A program made the position numbers and the translations under genes. This document shows positions 1 through 8,023 of a stretch of DNA of 64,000 nt, piece after piece. Origin of the DNA: Lachnospiraceae bacterium 10-1 (GTDB lineage: Bacteria > Bacillota > Clostridia > Lachnospirales > Lachnospiraceae); the NCBI GenBank assembly GCA_000403495.2, contig KE159799.1, forward strand, positions 514,937-578,936, written 5' to 3'. The notes below the pieces were generated by a model that was not told where the DNA came from, searched no databases, and saw nothing but the letters and a program-made list of their open reading frames with translations. Position 1 is the first letter of the stretch; every line of letters starts with the position of its first letter.

Positions 1-162
1 TTTGTTTCCGATTGCTTCATGAACACAGTTGACTACATTGCCGCCCGCTCTTGTGTAGCTGATATTGGTTGCAAGCTCAATATACTGCTTTTTCCCATTC
101 CAACCTTCTCTTGCCACTTTCTTTCCACTCTTCAGGGCTTCCAGTGCTTCTCCAAAATTCAT
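1..162 (-). CDS. DUF2829 / Tad2-family protein, N-terminal part
   Basis: The first 54 codons of a minus-strand gene run off the left edge of the window. The start ATG (160-162) follows a strong AGAGGAGG ribosome site at about 170-178. The N-terminus reads [20 protein letters not shown] followed by W-N-G-K, the hallmark opening of DUF2829 proteins. Members of that family include Tad2, a phage protein that sequesters the cyclic-ADP-ribose signal of Thoeris anti-phage defence. The gene sits downstream of the head genes, as accessory anti-defence genes often do. The family call is good; Thoeris inhibition by this member is inferred, and the C-terminal half is not visible. Confidence 0.75.
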   Translation of the reverse strand, partial: MNFGEALEALKSGKKVAREGWNGKKQYIELATNISYTRAGGNVVNCVHEAIGNK

Positions 163-241
163 GCTCAGATCCTCCTCTCTTATTTTTGTATACAAAAAGA
201 GCCATGCATCTCTGCACAGCCCTTCATTGCTTAAAATATTA

Positions 242-1459
242 TTATTTTTCCTTTTCATTTGTCTTGGTTTCTTTGTATTGTTTTTTAATCTCTTCCCATT
301 TCTCAGGATTGTTATATTTAATTTCCTGAAAATCTTCAAATGATTTTCCGGCTTTCTTTCCCATTACACTCCGATACCTTTCATATTGCTTTTTATCTGA
401 AGAATGGTTTTTTATCTTCTTTTCCGCTGCCAGTGCCTTGGGATTGTTTGCTATGTTTTTTTTATACCACTCATTATAATTCATGGTTGCCGGTACTTTT
501 TTCCATTCTTCTTTTTCCGGATCCCATGCATCCCTTTTTAACTTCTTTTTCAGCTCTTCATCCATATGGATCATTGTGGTTGATCTGCAAAATGGATGCA
601 TAGGGTTCATATTTACACCCGGTTTTGCGTCCTCTATCTTGAATGTTTTCCCATCCAATTCCCTGCAAATCTTTGAAGTTTTCAAATCCAATGTTGCAAC
701 AAAATCATATTCTTCTGATTTGCACTCCTTATATGCCGCAAGCTGCATCTGCCCTGAAATGAAATTGCTCTCAGTTCTCACAAGCCTCCGGGCCTCAAAG
801 GCTCCCGCTGCATACTTATTGGCGATCTCCCTAGCCATTTCCTCCTCACCTTTTCCAGTAAGGAGCCCAATGAGCATCTGCTCCTTCAAATCAGCAGCCA
901 CTCCCTTGGTATTTTTCCATATTCTTTGAGAATAATTTGCCCCGCTCCATTTTGATTCCAAAAGCAAGGCCACCGTTTTGGGATCTACCGCCGAAAAACT
1001 AAATTGAAAACCAACTCTTTTCTGCACATTATAAATTTCCCGGTAATAGGAATTTGTTGCCAGGTCAACATAATGTGAAGTTGTGACTTTCTTTTCCTGC
1101 TCAAATACTTCCTGCATCATGTGATCTACTTCTGCCTGAAGCTGCTCCAATCTCTCAATGCGGGCCCGGTATGCACCGCTTTCTATCTCTGCCAATAGAT
1201 CGGCATTCTTTGGATCTTGTGCAAGGGCCTTTTTTAGCTCTTCTATGTCTGTTTTATTTCTCAAAGTGTTAAGGAGCCGCTTTGCCTCCGCATCCGTCAA
1301 ATTGTGCTTTGTTTTAAATTTATTATATATCTCCTCAATTTCATAATTCAGATGCCGGGAAGCCTTTGCATATATGTCTGCCAGTTCCTTTGATACCGTT
1401 TCAGCGTCCTCCATGTATTCAAACATGTTTTGTGCCTGCCGGTTTTCCCAATATCCCAC
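242..1459 (-). CDS. phage minor head / head morphogenesis protein (MuF / SPP1 gp7 family)
   Basis: 405 residues. The N-terminal two thirds are helical and charged. The C-terminal part (about 260-300) carries the MuF signature: a Cys-containing I-C-R-E-L-D-G-K segment, then [15 protein letters not shown]. In tailed phages this protein sits inside the capsid near the portal and helps procapsid assembly or DNA ejection. It starts 5 nt downstream of the portal gene stop, the usual portal-MuF order. The Arg/Thr-rich CRSTT ending replaces the commoner CRCT, so one metal-like Cys of the motif is missing. Confidence 0.88.
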   Translation of the reverse strand: MGYWENRQAQNMFEYMEDAETVSKELADIYAKASRHLNYEIEEIYNKFKTKHNLTDAEAKRLLNTLRNKTDIEELKKALAQDPKNADLLAEIESGAYRARIERLEQLQAEVDHMMQEVFEQEKKVTTSHYVDLATNSYYREIYNVQKRVGFQFSFSAVDPKTVALLLESKWSGANYSQRIWKNTKGVAADLKEQMLIGLLTGKGEEEMAREIANKYAAGAFEARRLVRTESNFISGQMQLAAYKECKSEEYDFVATLDLKTSKICRELDGKTFKIEDAKPGVNMNPMHPFCRSTTMIHMDEELKKKLKRDAWDPEKEEWKKVPATMNYNEWYKKNIANNPKALAAEKKIKNHSSDKKQYERYRSVMGKKAGKSFEDFQEIKYNNPEKWEEIKKQYKETKTNEKEK

Positions 1460-1464
1460 TCAGA

Positions 1465-2955
1465 TCACCCCTTGCTTCCTGCTGCCTGCTGCTTCTCCTT
1501 TTCCTCTTCAGCCTCTTCTTTGGGTTCCTCTTTGGCCTCCCCATCCGGATCGGTTTCTTCCTCCTCAGGCTCCTCTTCCTCTCCAAATTCAGGCGGCTCA
1601 TTGGCTCCCATTCCAAAAAGCTCCTGCTGCCGCTTTACCTCTTCGGCCTTTTGCTTTGTAACCTCTTCAATCTCATAATCCGGATCTTCCACAAATGGCA
1701 GGAGCTTCAGCAGCGTTTTGGCCGATACATTATCTTTCAGATTAGCCACAATCTGAGCCAGTTCCAGGAGATTTTTAGGCAATGCCCGGCTGAAGGTTGC
1801 CATGATTGAGCCCGCCTCCATGAGAATGGCCTTCATGCTGAGGAAATTGCAGTATAGCCGGATCCTCTTCCTGAGGCCCTTTTTATACTGCCTTTCCTTT
1901 ACCTTCGTGATCATTTCCAGGCCCAGGAGCTTATACTCCATAGCCACACCGGACACATTACCGGCAAAATTTTCATCCATGAAGTTGGGCACATGGCTGA
2001 AATTGTAAATATCTTCTTTTATGGCCTTCCTGAGCACCTCTGCCCCGTTTTCGTCCATTTGCCTGCTCAGGTATTCCGCTTTTGCGTCCTCAGGCAGTTC
2101 CAGGAGCTTATTCTCTCTCAGCTTCTTTTGTGCCTCCGTGGTTTCCTCTTCGTCATCCCCTAAAATAGCCCCATACAAAACAAGCACCGCATCAATGAAT
2201 TGCTCTTTATCATTGATCCGGTCACTCATTAAAGTGTTGTATGCGTCTATCAAAGGGATCTGCTGCTCAAAATCCCCTATTGCCTCCTTATTGTTCAGAT
2301 ATTCTATGATCTGAGGTTCACCAAAATAATGCTGCACCGGCTCCTCTGTCACAAGTTGGGAAATATCTGATCCGCTGTCAAGAATATTCAGCACATATGT
2401 ATAGTTGGCTGTGCTCACCGTGGCCACATATGTATATGTATCCTGCACAGAGTTCTTTTTCTTGTAGTAGTACACCCCACAGAGCTCATTTTCTTCTATG
2501 GTGTCATCCACCACTATGAAGGTGGATAATGGAGAGATATTCTTGGAAACGGGGGCCGCCTCTCCCTCCTTCGTGTACACATATTCATAAGCTAACCCAT
2601 AAATGCTCATATCTAGGGCATTATCCGCATCCACGTCATCCACATTGGCATTGTCAAAGGCCGTGAGTAACGGATCAATGTTCTGCTCCCCACTGTTTGA
2701 GTATGTGACCGGGTTCCCCATGAAGTACCCCGTGGCCGTGTCTGAAATATCTTTGGCATGGTTGCATGTTACTTTGCTATTGGGTGCCTCCTTCTCCCGC
2801 TTCCGCTCCTCAATTTTATGGTGCCCATCATAATACCTTTTATTTTTCAGCAGGCGGGCCATCATGCCCTCATGCTTCTTTACCAACGTGAGAATAATGC
2901 TTTTATTTAGGTTTCTTTCGTCAAATTGTTCTGCCGGATATGTAAAACGTTCCAC
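1465..2955 (-). CDS. phage portal protein (SPP1 gp6-like)
   Basis: 496 residues when started at GTG 2955, chosen because AGGAGG (2962-2967) lies 6 nt upstream; an upstream ATG frame from 3027 would read through the terminator hairpin. The portal forms the dodecameric ring at the capsid vertex through which terminase packages DNA. It has the family layout: an N-terminal K-N-K-R-Y-Y-D-G-H segment, a central A-T-G-Y-F-M-G-N-P-V stretch and a long helical C-terminus. The tail (about 440-496) is an extreme Glu/Lys-rich low-complexity region. It is placed between terminase and the MuF protein, with an HNH gene inserted upstream. Confidence 0.9.
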   Translation of the reverse strand: MERFTYPAEQFDERNLNKSIILTLVKKHEGMMARLLKNKRYYDGHHKIEERKREKEAPNSKVTCNHAKDISDTATGYFMGNPVTYSNSGEQNIDPLLTAFDNANVDDVDADNALDMSIYGLAYEYVYTKEGEAAPVSKNISPLSTFIVVDDTIEENELCGVYYYKKKNSVQDTYTYVATVSTANYTYVLNILDSGSDISQLVTEEPVQHYFGEPQIIEYLNNKEAIGDFEQQIPLIDAYNTLMSDRINDKEQFIDAVLVLYGAILGDDEEETTEAQKKLRENKLLELPEDAKAEYLSRQMDENGAEVLRKAIKEDIYNFSHVPNFMDENFAGNVSGVAMEYKLLGLEMITKVKERQYKKGLRKRIRLYCNFLSMKAILMEAGSIMATFSRALPKNLLELAQIVANLKDNVSAKTLLKLLPFVEDPDYEIEEVTKQKAEEVKRQQELFGMGANEPPEFGEEEEPEEEETDPDGEAKEEPKEEAEEEKEKQQAAGSKG

Positions 2956-2971
2956 TTCAATCCCTCCTAAC

Positions 2972-2999
2972 AAAAAGAGAGCCCTATTCAGGGGCTCTC
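2972..2999 (-). terminator. intrinsic terminator at the end of the HNH gene
   Basis: Eight-bp GAGAGCCC/GGGCTCTC stem (2977-2984 with 2992-2999), six-base loop and a TTTTT run on the minus strand. The HNH stop codon lies in the stem-loop. The portal gene starts only about 17 nt beyond, so read-through or a separate promoter is needed for late expression. Confidence 0.7.
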
Positions 3000-3592
3000 C
3001 TACTTCTCCACATTGCTTTATTTGCACAACTTCTTGAGCAATATCTTACTTTTTTAAATTTATTAGTTAAAAATTCCTTTCCGCAAATTACACATACTCT
3101 AGTAACATTATCTAGCCCGCTTTTTCTCCTCCATTTACTCCTGCAAGCATTGGAACAAAATTTATTATTTCCATGGTATTGCGTTTCATATTCTTTTCCG
3201 CACATTTCGCAAATTAAAGTTCTTTTTCCTGAAAATGTTTCCATCGCATGTTTTGAATGCCACTCTTTCCCCTCCTTGCTTTTGTGCCAATCCTTTGCCG
3301 CTTCAACCGCTTTTGCAAAATTTTTTCTCCCTTCTCCTGGGTGTTCATCATGCCATTTTTGACTATGCATGGATTGATGTTTTCCGGCCTTAATCATTTC
3401 AAGGTTTGATATGTCATTATTTGCTTTATCTTCATCCTTATGGTGTATATCATACCCTTTTGGAATAGGCCCATTGTAAAATTCCCATACATATCTATGC
3501 ATCCGCTTTTCTATTGTGGAATTTAGATAATACCCGGTTTTATCATCCCTTGTGAATTTCAGGCCGTTAAAATATTGGTATTTGCTGCTCAT
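2984..3592 (-). CDS. free-standing HNH endonuclease with two zinc-ribbon repeats
   Basis: 202 residues. An N-terminal HNH nuclease domain reads H-H-K-D-E-D-K-A-N-N-D-I-S-N-L-E (about 51-66), preceded by W-E-F-Y-N-G-P-I-P-K-G-Y. Two C-terminal zinc-finger modules follow: C-E-M-C...C-S-N-A-C (about 130-150) and C-V-I-C...C-S-R-S-C (about 168-192). This architecture is typical of phage homing endonucleases. It lies between terminase and portal, ends in its own terminator, and overlaps the upstream 85-aa gene by 4 nt. Both its more A/T-rich base use and its position suggest a homing gene inserted into the packaging cluster. Confidence 0.88.
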   Translation of the reverse strand: MSSKYQYFNGLKFTRDDKTGYYLNSTIEKRMHRYVWEFYNGPIPKGYDIHHKDEDKANNDISNLEMIKAGKHQSMHSQKWHDEHPGEGRKNFAKAVEAAKDWHKSKEGKEWHSKHAMETFSGKRTLICEMCGKEYETQYHGNNKFCSNACRSKWRRKSGLDNVTRVCVICGKEFLTNKFKKVRYCSRSCANKAMWRSRRAPE

Positions 3593-3846
3593 TTTGCTTT
3601 CCTCTGCTCTGCAATTTTCATAATTTCGGCCATTACTTCAGATTGATTGGTTAAATAATTTAGGAACATGAATGATCTCATGCAATGCATATAATCATCC
3701 TGATCTGCCCTTCCTAATGCTATTTTATTCAAACTATCAGCCATCTTGTTTAACATGAGGCTCATTGTGTATATGGCTTCATTTTCCGATTTCTTATTTG
3801 CTTCCGTGTTATTCCCTTTCGGTCTAAATTCAATTACTTTACTCAT
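3589..3846 (-). CDS. small phage protein, unknown function
   Basis: 85 residues, mostly helical, with repeated Met/Asn-rich segments and no recognised motif. A good ribosome site (AAAGGAGATAACT) precedes the ATG at 3846. The stop overlaps the HNH start by 4 nt, so the two are probably co-transcribed. It lies between the ribbon-helix-helix gene and the HNH gene, a small accessory block inside the late operon. I do not recognise its family. Confidence 0.65.
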   Translation of the reverse strand: MSKVIEFRPKGNNTEANKKSENEAIYTMSLMLNKMADSLNKIALGRADQDDYMHCMRSFMFLNYLTNQSEVMAEIMKIAEQRKAK

Positions 3847-3926
3847 AGTTATCTCCTTTCAAATTATGCTTGAAAGAAGTTCCATTCTGCTCTATAATGT
3901 GTACAGAAGGAAACTTCTGATATGGA

Positions 3927-3964
3927 GCAATCGTGATACCGTCCAAAGTGAAACGATTGCTCTT
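3927..3964. other. hairpin downstream of the ribbon-helix-helix gene
   Basis: Perfect 9-bp GAGCAATCG/CGATTGCTC inverted repeat with a 20-nt loop. On the minus strand it starts 6 nt after the RHH stop but lacks a T-run. On the plus strand it is followed by TTATTTTTT and could stop antisense transcription. It may also stabilise the 3-prime end of the RHH transcript. Confidence 0.45.
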
Positions 3965-3969
3965 ATTTT

Positions 3970-4146
3970 TTACCTATCTTTTACCTCTTCATAGACCTTC
4001 TCAATTCCCTTTCTAACAATATCTGATTTTGATAAACCAGTTTTTTCACAGCAAAATTCTAAAAGTTCAACTTCCCTATCAGAAAGCCTTATTCTATATT
4101 GATTGTTTTTGGGGTCTTTTGTTGGCCTGCCTGTTCTTGGTGACAC
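3970..4146 (-). CDS. ribbon-helix-helix (Arc/CopG-type) regulator, GTG start
   Basis: 58 residues starting at GTG 4146 with AAAGGAGG about 6 nt upstream. The sequence opens VSPRTGRPTKDPKNNQYRIR and continues L-S-D-R-E, then E-K-T-G-L-S-K-S-D-I-V-R-K-G-I. This is the basic beta strand, helix, and L-S-x-S-x-I-V-R-x-G second helix of ribbon-helix-helix DNA-binding proteins. Its own promoter sits just upstream (4178-4206), wrapped in a perfect inverted repeat, so it is probably an autorepressor that may also tune neighbouring late genes. It is easily missed because of its size and GTG start. Confidence 0.8.
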   Translation of the reverse strand: MSPRTGRPTKDPKNNQYRIRLSDREVELLEFCCEKTGLSKSDIVRKGIEKVYEEVKDR

Positions 4147-4161
4147 TTTTTTCCTCCTTTC

Positions 4162-4206
4162 TTTTGGCTACACATAAATTATATATTTTGCGTAGCCAAA
4201 AGTCAA
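4162..4206 (-). promoter_or_regulatory. promoter with inverted-repeat operator for the RHH gene
   Basis: On the minus strand TTGACT (4201-4206), a 17-bp spacer and TATAAT (4178-4183) form a near-consensus sigma-A promoter. A perfect 10-bp inverted repeat, TTTTGGCTAC (4162-4171) and GTAGCCAAAA (4192-4201), overlaps the spacer and flanks the -10. The -35 overlaps the terminase stop codon (4203-4205). The layout predicts repression by the RHH protein encoded immediately downstream. Confidence 0.8.
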
Positions 4207-5474
4207 TAGTGAATCCCTAATTTCTTTTTTTCTCTTATTTTCGCTTTTTTGTTCATTATTTCGTCAGATATTGCATACCTGGTACAGTCAAGAAAATGGT
4301 TGTCTTTATCAGGGTATGATCCTTTGAAATTTCCGTTTTTATCCTTTTCCAGTTCATATGAGGAAAATTCACGGGCTGCATTCGGGCACCTCACCGGATC
4401 AATAACAATATAATCCAAATCATTGGCCAGGTAATTGATCCCAAAATCAACGGATCCGGGCCCCTTTTTTGCCGGGTACACCCTCAGGCCTAACTCATTG
4501 AAGGAGGATATGGAGCGGGGTTCCTCGCTGTCTGCTATGATGATCTTGTTATCAGGATTTAGCTTCTTAATCTCCTCCACAGCCTTCCGGGTTTTTAGGT
4601 TCACCTGGTAGATCTCAGCAAAGATGTAAAGCCGCCTCTGCTTCTTATTCAGGTGCATTCTTCCAAATGCAAGCGGATCCGCCGCAAAACCAAAATCCAG
4701 GCCTTGCTTAATCTTATCAAAGATCGCTATCTCTTCATCCGTGATCTCCCTCAGAATCACATTATCAAATACTTTTCCACCGGTTCCAGTAGCCTCTCCC
4801 AGGTACTCATGCCGGTATGCCATTCTTTTCCGCTTTTTGAGCTCTTCAGCCTCAATGAAAAATTGCTCTCCCAACCAACTCCTGGGCACTGTCAAATAGG
4901 TGGAATGGCTGCACAGCGTATCCTCCCGCACCTGAAGCACATCCTGATTTACCCATGAATTGAGGCTCTTTGGCGGGTTCCATGTGTAAAATACCACATA
5001 CTTATCACCGCCACGCATTAAGGACTGGTTTATTTTTCTTTCATCTTCATCCCCTTCAAACTCAGCCCTTTCCTCATACCATATGTATTTAAAATAGCCC
5101 TTCCTCAGTTTGATTGACTTGGACTTGTTAGGATCATCACAGCCCCTAAATACAATCCTTTGCCCTGTTGGCTTATAGGTTAGCCTCAGGGGGGAGAGGG
5201 TTATTTTCCATAAGTGGCTTACTTCCAGGGCATCTATGGCCCACAAAAGCTGCTCAAAAACGCTCTCAGCCAGGGTATTGCCCACCTTCCTGAAACAAGC
5301 GGCATTCGCATTGGGATCCTGCATCATGCCGTAAATTATTTCCAGGCTCACAAATGAGGATTTAGTGGAGCCTCTGCCTCCGTATAGCTTATAGTGGGTA
5401 TGTTTACCCTCCAAAATATCCCAATGAATATCATAGAATTGTGGTGCAATGAGATCAGATAGTCTAATCTCCAT
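4203..5474 (-). CDS. phage terminase large subunit (PBSX/Terminase_3 type)
   Basis: 423 residues. This is the ATP-driven DNA packaging motor and headful nuclease. The Walker A loop G-G-R-G-S-T-K-S-S is at 32-40. A Walker B-like W-Y-E-E-R-A-E-F follows, then the nuclease start G-L-D-F-G-F-A-A-D-P and a second acidic cluster I-A-D-S-E-E-P. The 11-nt overlap with the small subunit gene and the portal downstream are the standard packaging order. Its 3-prime end carries the -35 of the RHH promoter. Confidence 0.93.
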   Translation of the reverse strand: MEIRLSDLIAPQFYDIHWDILEGKHTHYKLYGGRGSTKSSFVSLEIIYGMMQDPNANAACFRKVGNTLAESVFEQLLWAIDALEVSHLWKITLSPLRLTYKPTGQRIVFRGCDDPNKSKSIKLRKGYFKYIWYEERAEFEGDEDERKINQSLMRGGDKYVVFYTWNPPKSLNSWVNQDVLQVREDTLCSHSTYLTVPRSWLGEQFFIEAEELKKRKRMAYRHEYLGEATGTGGKVFDNVILREITDEEIAIFDKIKQGLDFGFAADPLAFGRMHLNKKQRRLYIFAEIYQVNLKTRKAVEEIKKLNPDNKIIIADSEEPRSISSFNELGLRVYPAKKGPGSVDFGINYLANDLDYIVIDPVRCPNAAREFSSYELEKDKNGNFKGSYPDKDNHFLDCTRYAISDEIMNKKAKIREKKKLGIHY

Positions 5475-5913
5475 TCGGTGCCCTTGGTATATCGTTTATA
5501 ATGGTGACGGGCTCTAATTTCCCGGTGATCTCCTGCTTATCCACAAATAGCCGGTATCTTTTTCCCAATAGCTCTGCCGCCTTGGTTCTGTCCTGAAGGG
5601 AAGGATCCAAATCAAATTGATCCCGCTCCTCTCCTCTCATTACCCTTGTGAGATATTGCAGCACCTCCTCAGCGCTTGCCACCCTTTTTTCTTCCAGTTC
5701 TGCAAGCCGCAAATCTATATATTCTTTTAGGTAAGGTTTTGTCAGGTTTTCGCTTCCCATGGCTTTTGCCGTTTTTTCAGAATATCCGGCCAGTTTTGCG
5801 GCCTCCGTGGCATTCAGCGTGGTAATGTAATGATCACAGAATGCCGCTTGCTTTTCGCTCATTAGCCTCTTCAGTTCCTTCATTCTCTCCATCTGCTGCC
5901 CTTCCATGCTCAT
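5464..5913 (-). CDS. phage terminase small subunit
   Basis: 149 residues from ATG 5913 (GGAAGGAAG upstream). The DNA-recognition subunit shows the Terminase_2 signature: L-M-S-E-K-Q-A-A-F-C-D-H-Y, N-A-T-E-A-A-K-L-A-G-Y-S-E-K-T-A and the V-L-Q-Y-L-T-R-V-M-R-G-E segment. It binds pac/cos DNA and presents it to the large subunit. Its 5-prime end overlaps the preceding gene by 80 nt; internal ATG codons at residues 8, 11 and 18 would reduce the overlap. Confidence 0.9.
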   Translation of the reverse strand: MSMEGQQMERMKELKRLMSEKQAAFCDHYITTLNATEAAKLAGYSEKTAKAMGSENLTKPYLKEYIDLRLAELEEKRVASAEEVLQYLTRVMRGEERDQFDLDPSLQDRTKAAELLGKRYRLFVDKQEITGKLEPVTIINDIPRAPNGD

Positions 5914-6127
5914 TCACTTCCTTCCACTTGTCTGCCAGGTATTTCAGCAGCTTCACCTTACTGAAGAAAACCTCTCCATCCCGGTTCGGGTGCTCTTCCC
6001 ATAAAATCAACTTTGTGCATAGCCGCCCTTGGCTCTCTGAATAAAATTGCTGAGTATTTATCTTGTATACAATGCCCTGCTGCCTCAGGGCCTTCAGTAA
6101 ATTATTGATTTTCCCTTGTACGTTCAC
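5834..6127 (-). CDS. small phage protein at the head of the late operon
   Basis: 97 residues from GTG 6127, chosen because AAAGGAGG lies about 7 nt upstream; the longer ATG frame would run through a terminator hairpin. The sequence is basic and looks like a small winged-helix protein (Q-G-K-I-N-N-L-L-K-A-L-R-Q-Q-G-I-V-Y-K-I), so a DNA-binding role near the terminase is possible but unproven. It is the first gene after the late promoter/terminator region and overlaps the small terminase gene by 80 nt. Confidence 0.6.
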   Translation of the reverse strand: MNVQGKINNLLKALRQQGIVYKINTQQFYSESQGRLCTKLILWEEHPNRDGEVFFSKVKLLKYLADKWKEVNEHGRAADGENEGTEEANERKASGIL

Positions 6128-6150
6128 CCTTCCCCCTCCTTTGCACACGA

Positions 6151-6182
6151 AAAAGGCACCCACGCACAGAGGCGGGATGCCC
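6151..6182 (-). terminator. intrinsic terminator between late promoter and late genes
   Basis: On the minus strand GGCATCCC (6174-6181) pairs with GGGTGCC (6155-6161) with one bulged T, followed by TTTTT. It lies about 50-80 nt downstream of the presumed late start point and upstream of all packaging genes, like the lambda tR-prime arrangement. Confidence 0.6.
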
Positions 6183-6238
6183 TTTCCTTCAGGTTTCAAT
6201 TCATAAGGGGATAAGCCAACAAATTTTCACCTGATAGC

Positions 6239-6244
6239 ATTATA
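6239..6244 (-). promoter_or_regulatory. candidate late promoter (-10 only)
   Basis: TATAAT on the minus strand, with no -35 match at 16-18 bp (ACAATT at 17 bp). It is positioned between the RinA/ArpU-like gene and the packaging genes. A good -10 with a poor -35 fits an activator-dependent late promoter. Confidence 0.45.
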
Positions 6245-6275
6245 GATCATTTAAAATGAGAATTGTGAGAAACTT

Positions 6276-6734
6276 TCATTTTTTTCTCTTTTTCTTTTCC
6301 GGGTGTTCCTTCAGGTACTTAGTGAGCAGCTTCTCCGGGTATGTCCGATCACAGTTCATGGCGGCGGCCACTTTATCCCAGGAGAGCCCCTCTTCATACC
6401 TCAGGCTTATAATTCTCCGGATCCTGCTGTCATTTATGCTCTTTATGTACTGAGATATTTTAAACTCTGCATCCACCGCCTGCTGCCGCCGCTTCAGCAA
6501 AAGGAGCTCACTTTCTGTCAACTCCCTCCGGCGCTTCCGGCTTCCTTTATTGTCTACCCCGGTTATTGTCTTGGTTGTGCGTACATACGGAAAATCGGGC
6601 ATGGAAGCCTGCACTCTATCTGTCACTTTTCCCACCCTTTGCTCCTGCATTTTTTCAACCTTGGCATCCAACTCCTGGATCTCTTTCCTGAGATCCAATA
6701 ATTGCTCTAACTCACTTTTAGTCACCCTCAGCAC
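6276..6734 (-). CDS. RinA/ArpU-like late transcription regulator
   Basis: 152 residues. A coiled-coil N-terminus (L-L-D-L-R-K-E-I-Q-E-L-D-A-K-V) is followed by a basic linker and a C-terminal sigma-region-4-like helix-turn-helix: R-R-I-I-S-L-R-Y-E-E-G-L-S-W-D-K-V-A-A-A, then M-N-C-D-R-T. Proteins of this build at the early/late boundary of Firmicutes phages switch on packaging and morphogenesis genes. It is the last early gene, directly upstream of the candidate late promoter. It ends in a poly-Lys/Arg tail. The exact family (RinA, ArpU or DUF1492) cannot be settled by eye. Confidence 0.75.
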   Translation of the reverse strand: MLRVTKSELEQLLDLRKEIQELDAKVEKMQEQRVGKVTDRVQASMPDFPYVRTTKTITGVDNKGSRKRRRELTESELLLLKRRQQAVDAEFKISQYIKSINDSRIRRIISLRYEEGLSWDKVAAAMNCDRTYPEKLLTKYLKEHPEKKKRKK

Positions 6735-6737
6735 CTC

Positions 6738-7118
6738 CTAATTGAACGGGAGCCCTTCATATTCTTCAGGCGCTTCCATGTAGCCGCCTGCTGCCGGGCC
6801 GGTGTTCCCCTGCTTCCCGTCACAGAATGTAAAGCCTTCACAGATAAACTCTGTATAATATATCTTGTTTCCATTCTTTTCATAGGAGCCGCTTTCTGCC
6901 CTGGCACAAATTCCGATCCTCATGCCTCTCTTCAGGTGCTTCTCAACAAATTCACCTCTGCCGCCCAATGCTTTGAAGGTGAGAAAATCTGCCGCCCGCT
7001 CCTTTGTCGGTCTGTCTACTGCCAGGGTAAACCTTGCCACACATACCGGCTTTTCACCCTGGCTATATCTCACTTCCGGATCCCTTGTGAGCCTCCCTAT
7101 GAAATTACAGCTATTCAT
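6738..7118 (-). CDS. ssb: single-stranded DNA-binding protein
   Basis: 126 residues, OB fold. The start MNSCNFIGRLTRDPEVRYSQ is classic for SSB, then V-A-R-F-T-L-A-V-D-R and a central F-L-T-F-K-A-L-G-G-R-G-E-F-V-E-K. The usual Lys-Lys-Gly segment is M-R-I-G-I-C. It ends in an acidic tip E-E-Y-E-G-L-P-F-N, the partner-recruiting tail. It coats ssDNA during phage replication, consistent with an HUH replication protein in the same operon. Confidence 0.95.
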   Translation of the reverse strand: MNSCNFIGRLTRDPEVRYSQGEKPVCVARFTLAVDRPTKERAADFLTFKALGGRGEFVEKHLKRGMRIGICARAESGSYEKNGNKIYYTEFICEGFTFCDGKQGNTGPAAGGYMEAPEEYEGLPFN

Positions 7119-7440
7119 TGCCCACTTCCTCCTCTCTTATAACTTTTTCCTCTTTCACATTACTCAGAGGAATACAAAAAGTGCCCTGAGGTTCCCATTC
7201 CTTCCAGTGCTCCTCAAATTCTTCAAAAGAATCGTACAAGCACATGCCCGCCTCTGTTTCTGTTTTATACATGGTTTCCATCACGGCTCTTTCCGATTCT
7301 TCCGGCCAACTGTAAAGGTGCCATGATTCGTGATTGTCATAATCCCACAATGAGAGGAGCAGGGTGTGGCCATCTATTGGCCACCCGGTTCCGCTCACCT
7401 TCCCCTCAATAATTTTGGGCATATAGTTCCGCATAGTCAT
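7111..7440 (-). CDS. hypothetical phage protein
   Basis: 109 residues from ATG 7440, chosen because it overlaps the upstream HD gene stop in an ATGA junction with AAGGGGG just before it; a longer frame would run back into the HD gene. The sequence is aromatic and acidic (W-H-L-Y-S-W-P-E-E-S-E-R-A) with no motif I know. It overlaps the ssb start by 8 nt, so it is translationally coupled on both sides. Confidence 0.6.
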   Translation of the reverse strand: MTMRNYMPKIIEGKVSGTGWPIDGHTLLLSLWDYDNHESWHLYSWPEESERAVMETMYKTETEAGMCLYDSFEEFEEHWKEWEPQGTFCIPLSNVKEEKVIREEEVGNE

Positions 7441-8012
7441 ACCCCCTTGATCTTGGTTGCTATCATATCCGCTGTATGAGTATAGAGCACATTCGGGCAC
7501 CGTTTCACAGCTTCCGTGTAAAACTTCCACTCTTTACTGTCTGTAAAAGCTCCCATGTGATACCGGATACAGAGCTTTTCTTCCACCGTGAGATCAATGT
7601 GCCCCATGAGCATGATCAGGCTCTTATCTCCATGCCCTGGCCACAGCGCCTCCTCATTCCATACCGCCTGCCCTGGCCCATATACCGGCCCGCCGCCCTG
7701 GTCTACTGATACAATCTCCTGCTGTATCACATAATCATCCATTTTACACACATCATGCAGCATACCCACCACGGCGGGGCTCTCTTTCCTCTGCCACTTC
7801 AGGCCCAATCTATCAGTAAGCATGATCAGCTCATGTGTTACCTGAAGGCTGTGATCGAATAGTGAGCCCTCATAGGAAGCATGGTGCTTCATGGAAGCCG
7901 GGGCCGTATAATACCCCACTTCCTCCAACCAATCCAGGAGCCTGCTGCCGCCCACATTCTCAAAAAACTGCTGCATGATAATCTTTTTACTTTCCATTTT
8001 CAGCTCTTCCAA
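7437..8012 (-). CDS. HD-domain phosphohydrolase
   Basis: 191 residues from TTG 8012 (AGGAGG 7 nt upstream). HD signature: H-H-A-S-Y-E-G-S-L-F-D-H-S near 43-55, then V-V-G-M-L-H-D-V-C-K (H86-D87), the metal-binding pair, and an H-Y/H-T-H-T-A-D-M ending. The family hydrolyses phosphoesters of nucleotides or cyclic nucleotides with divalent metal. In a phage early operon a role in nucleotide pools or in removing host second messengers is plausible; the substrate is unknown. Confidence 0.8.
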   Translation of the reverse strand: MEELKMESKKIIMQQFFENVGGSRLLDWLEEVGYYTAPASMKHHASYEGSLFDHSLQVTHELIMLTDRLGLKWQRKESPAVVGMLHDVCKMDDYVIQQEIVSVDQGGGPVYGPGQAVWNEEALWPGHGDKSLIMLMGHIDLTVEEKLCIRYHMGAFTDSKEWKFYTEAVKRCPNVLYTHTADMIATKIKGV

Positions 8013-8023
8013 TTTCTTCCCTC

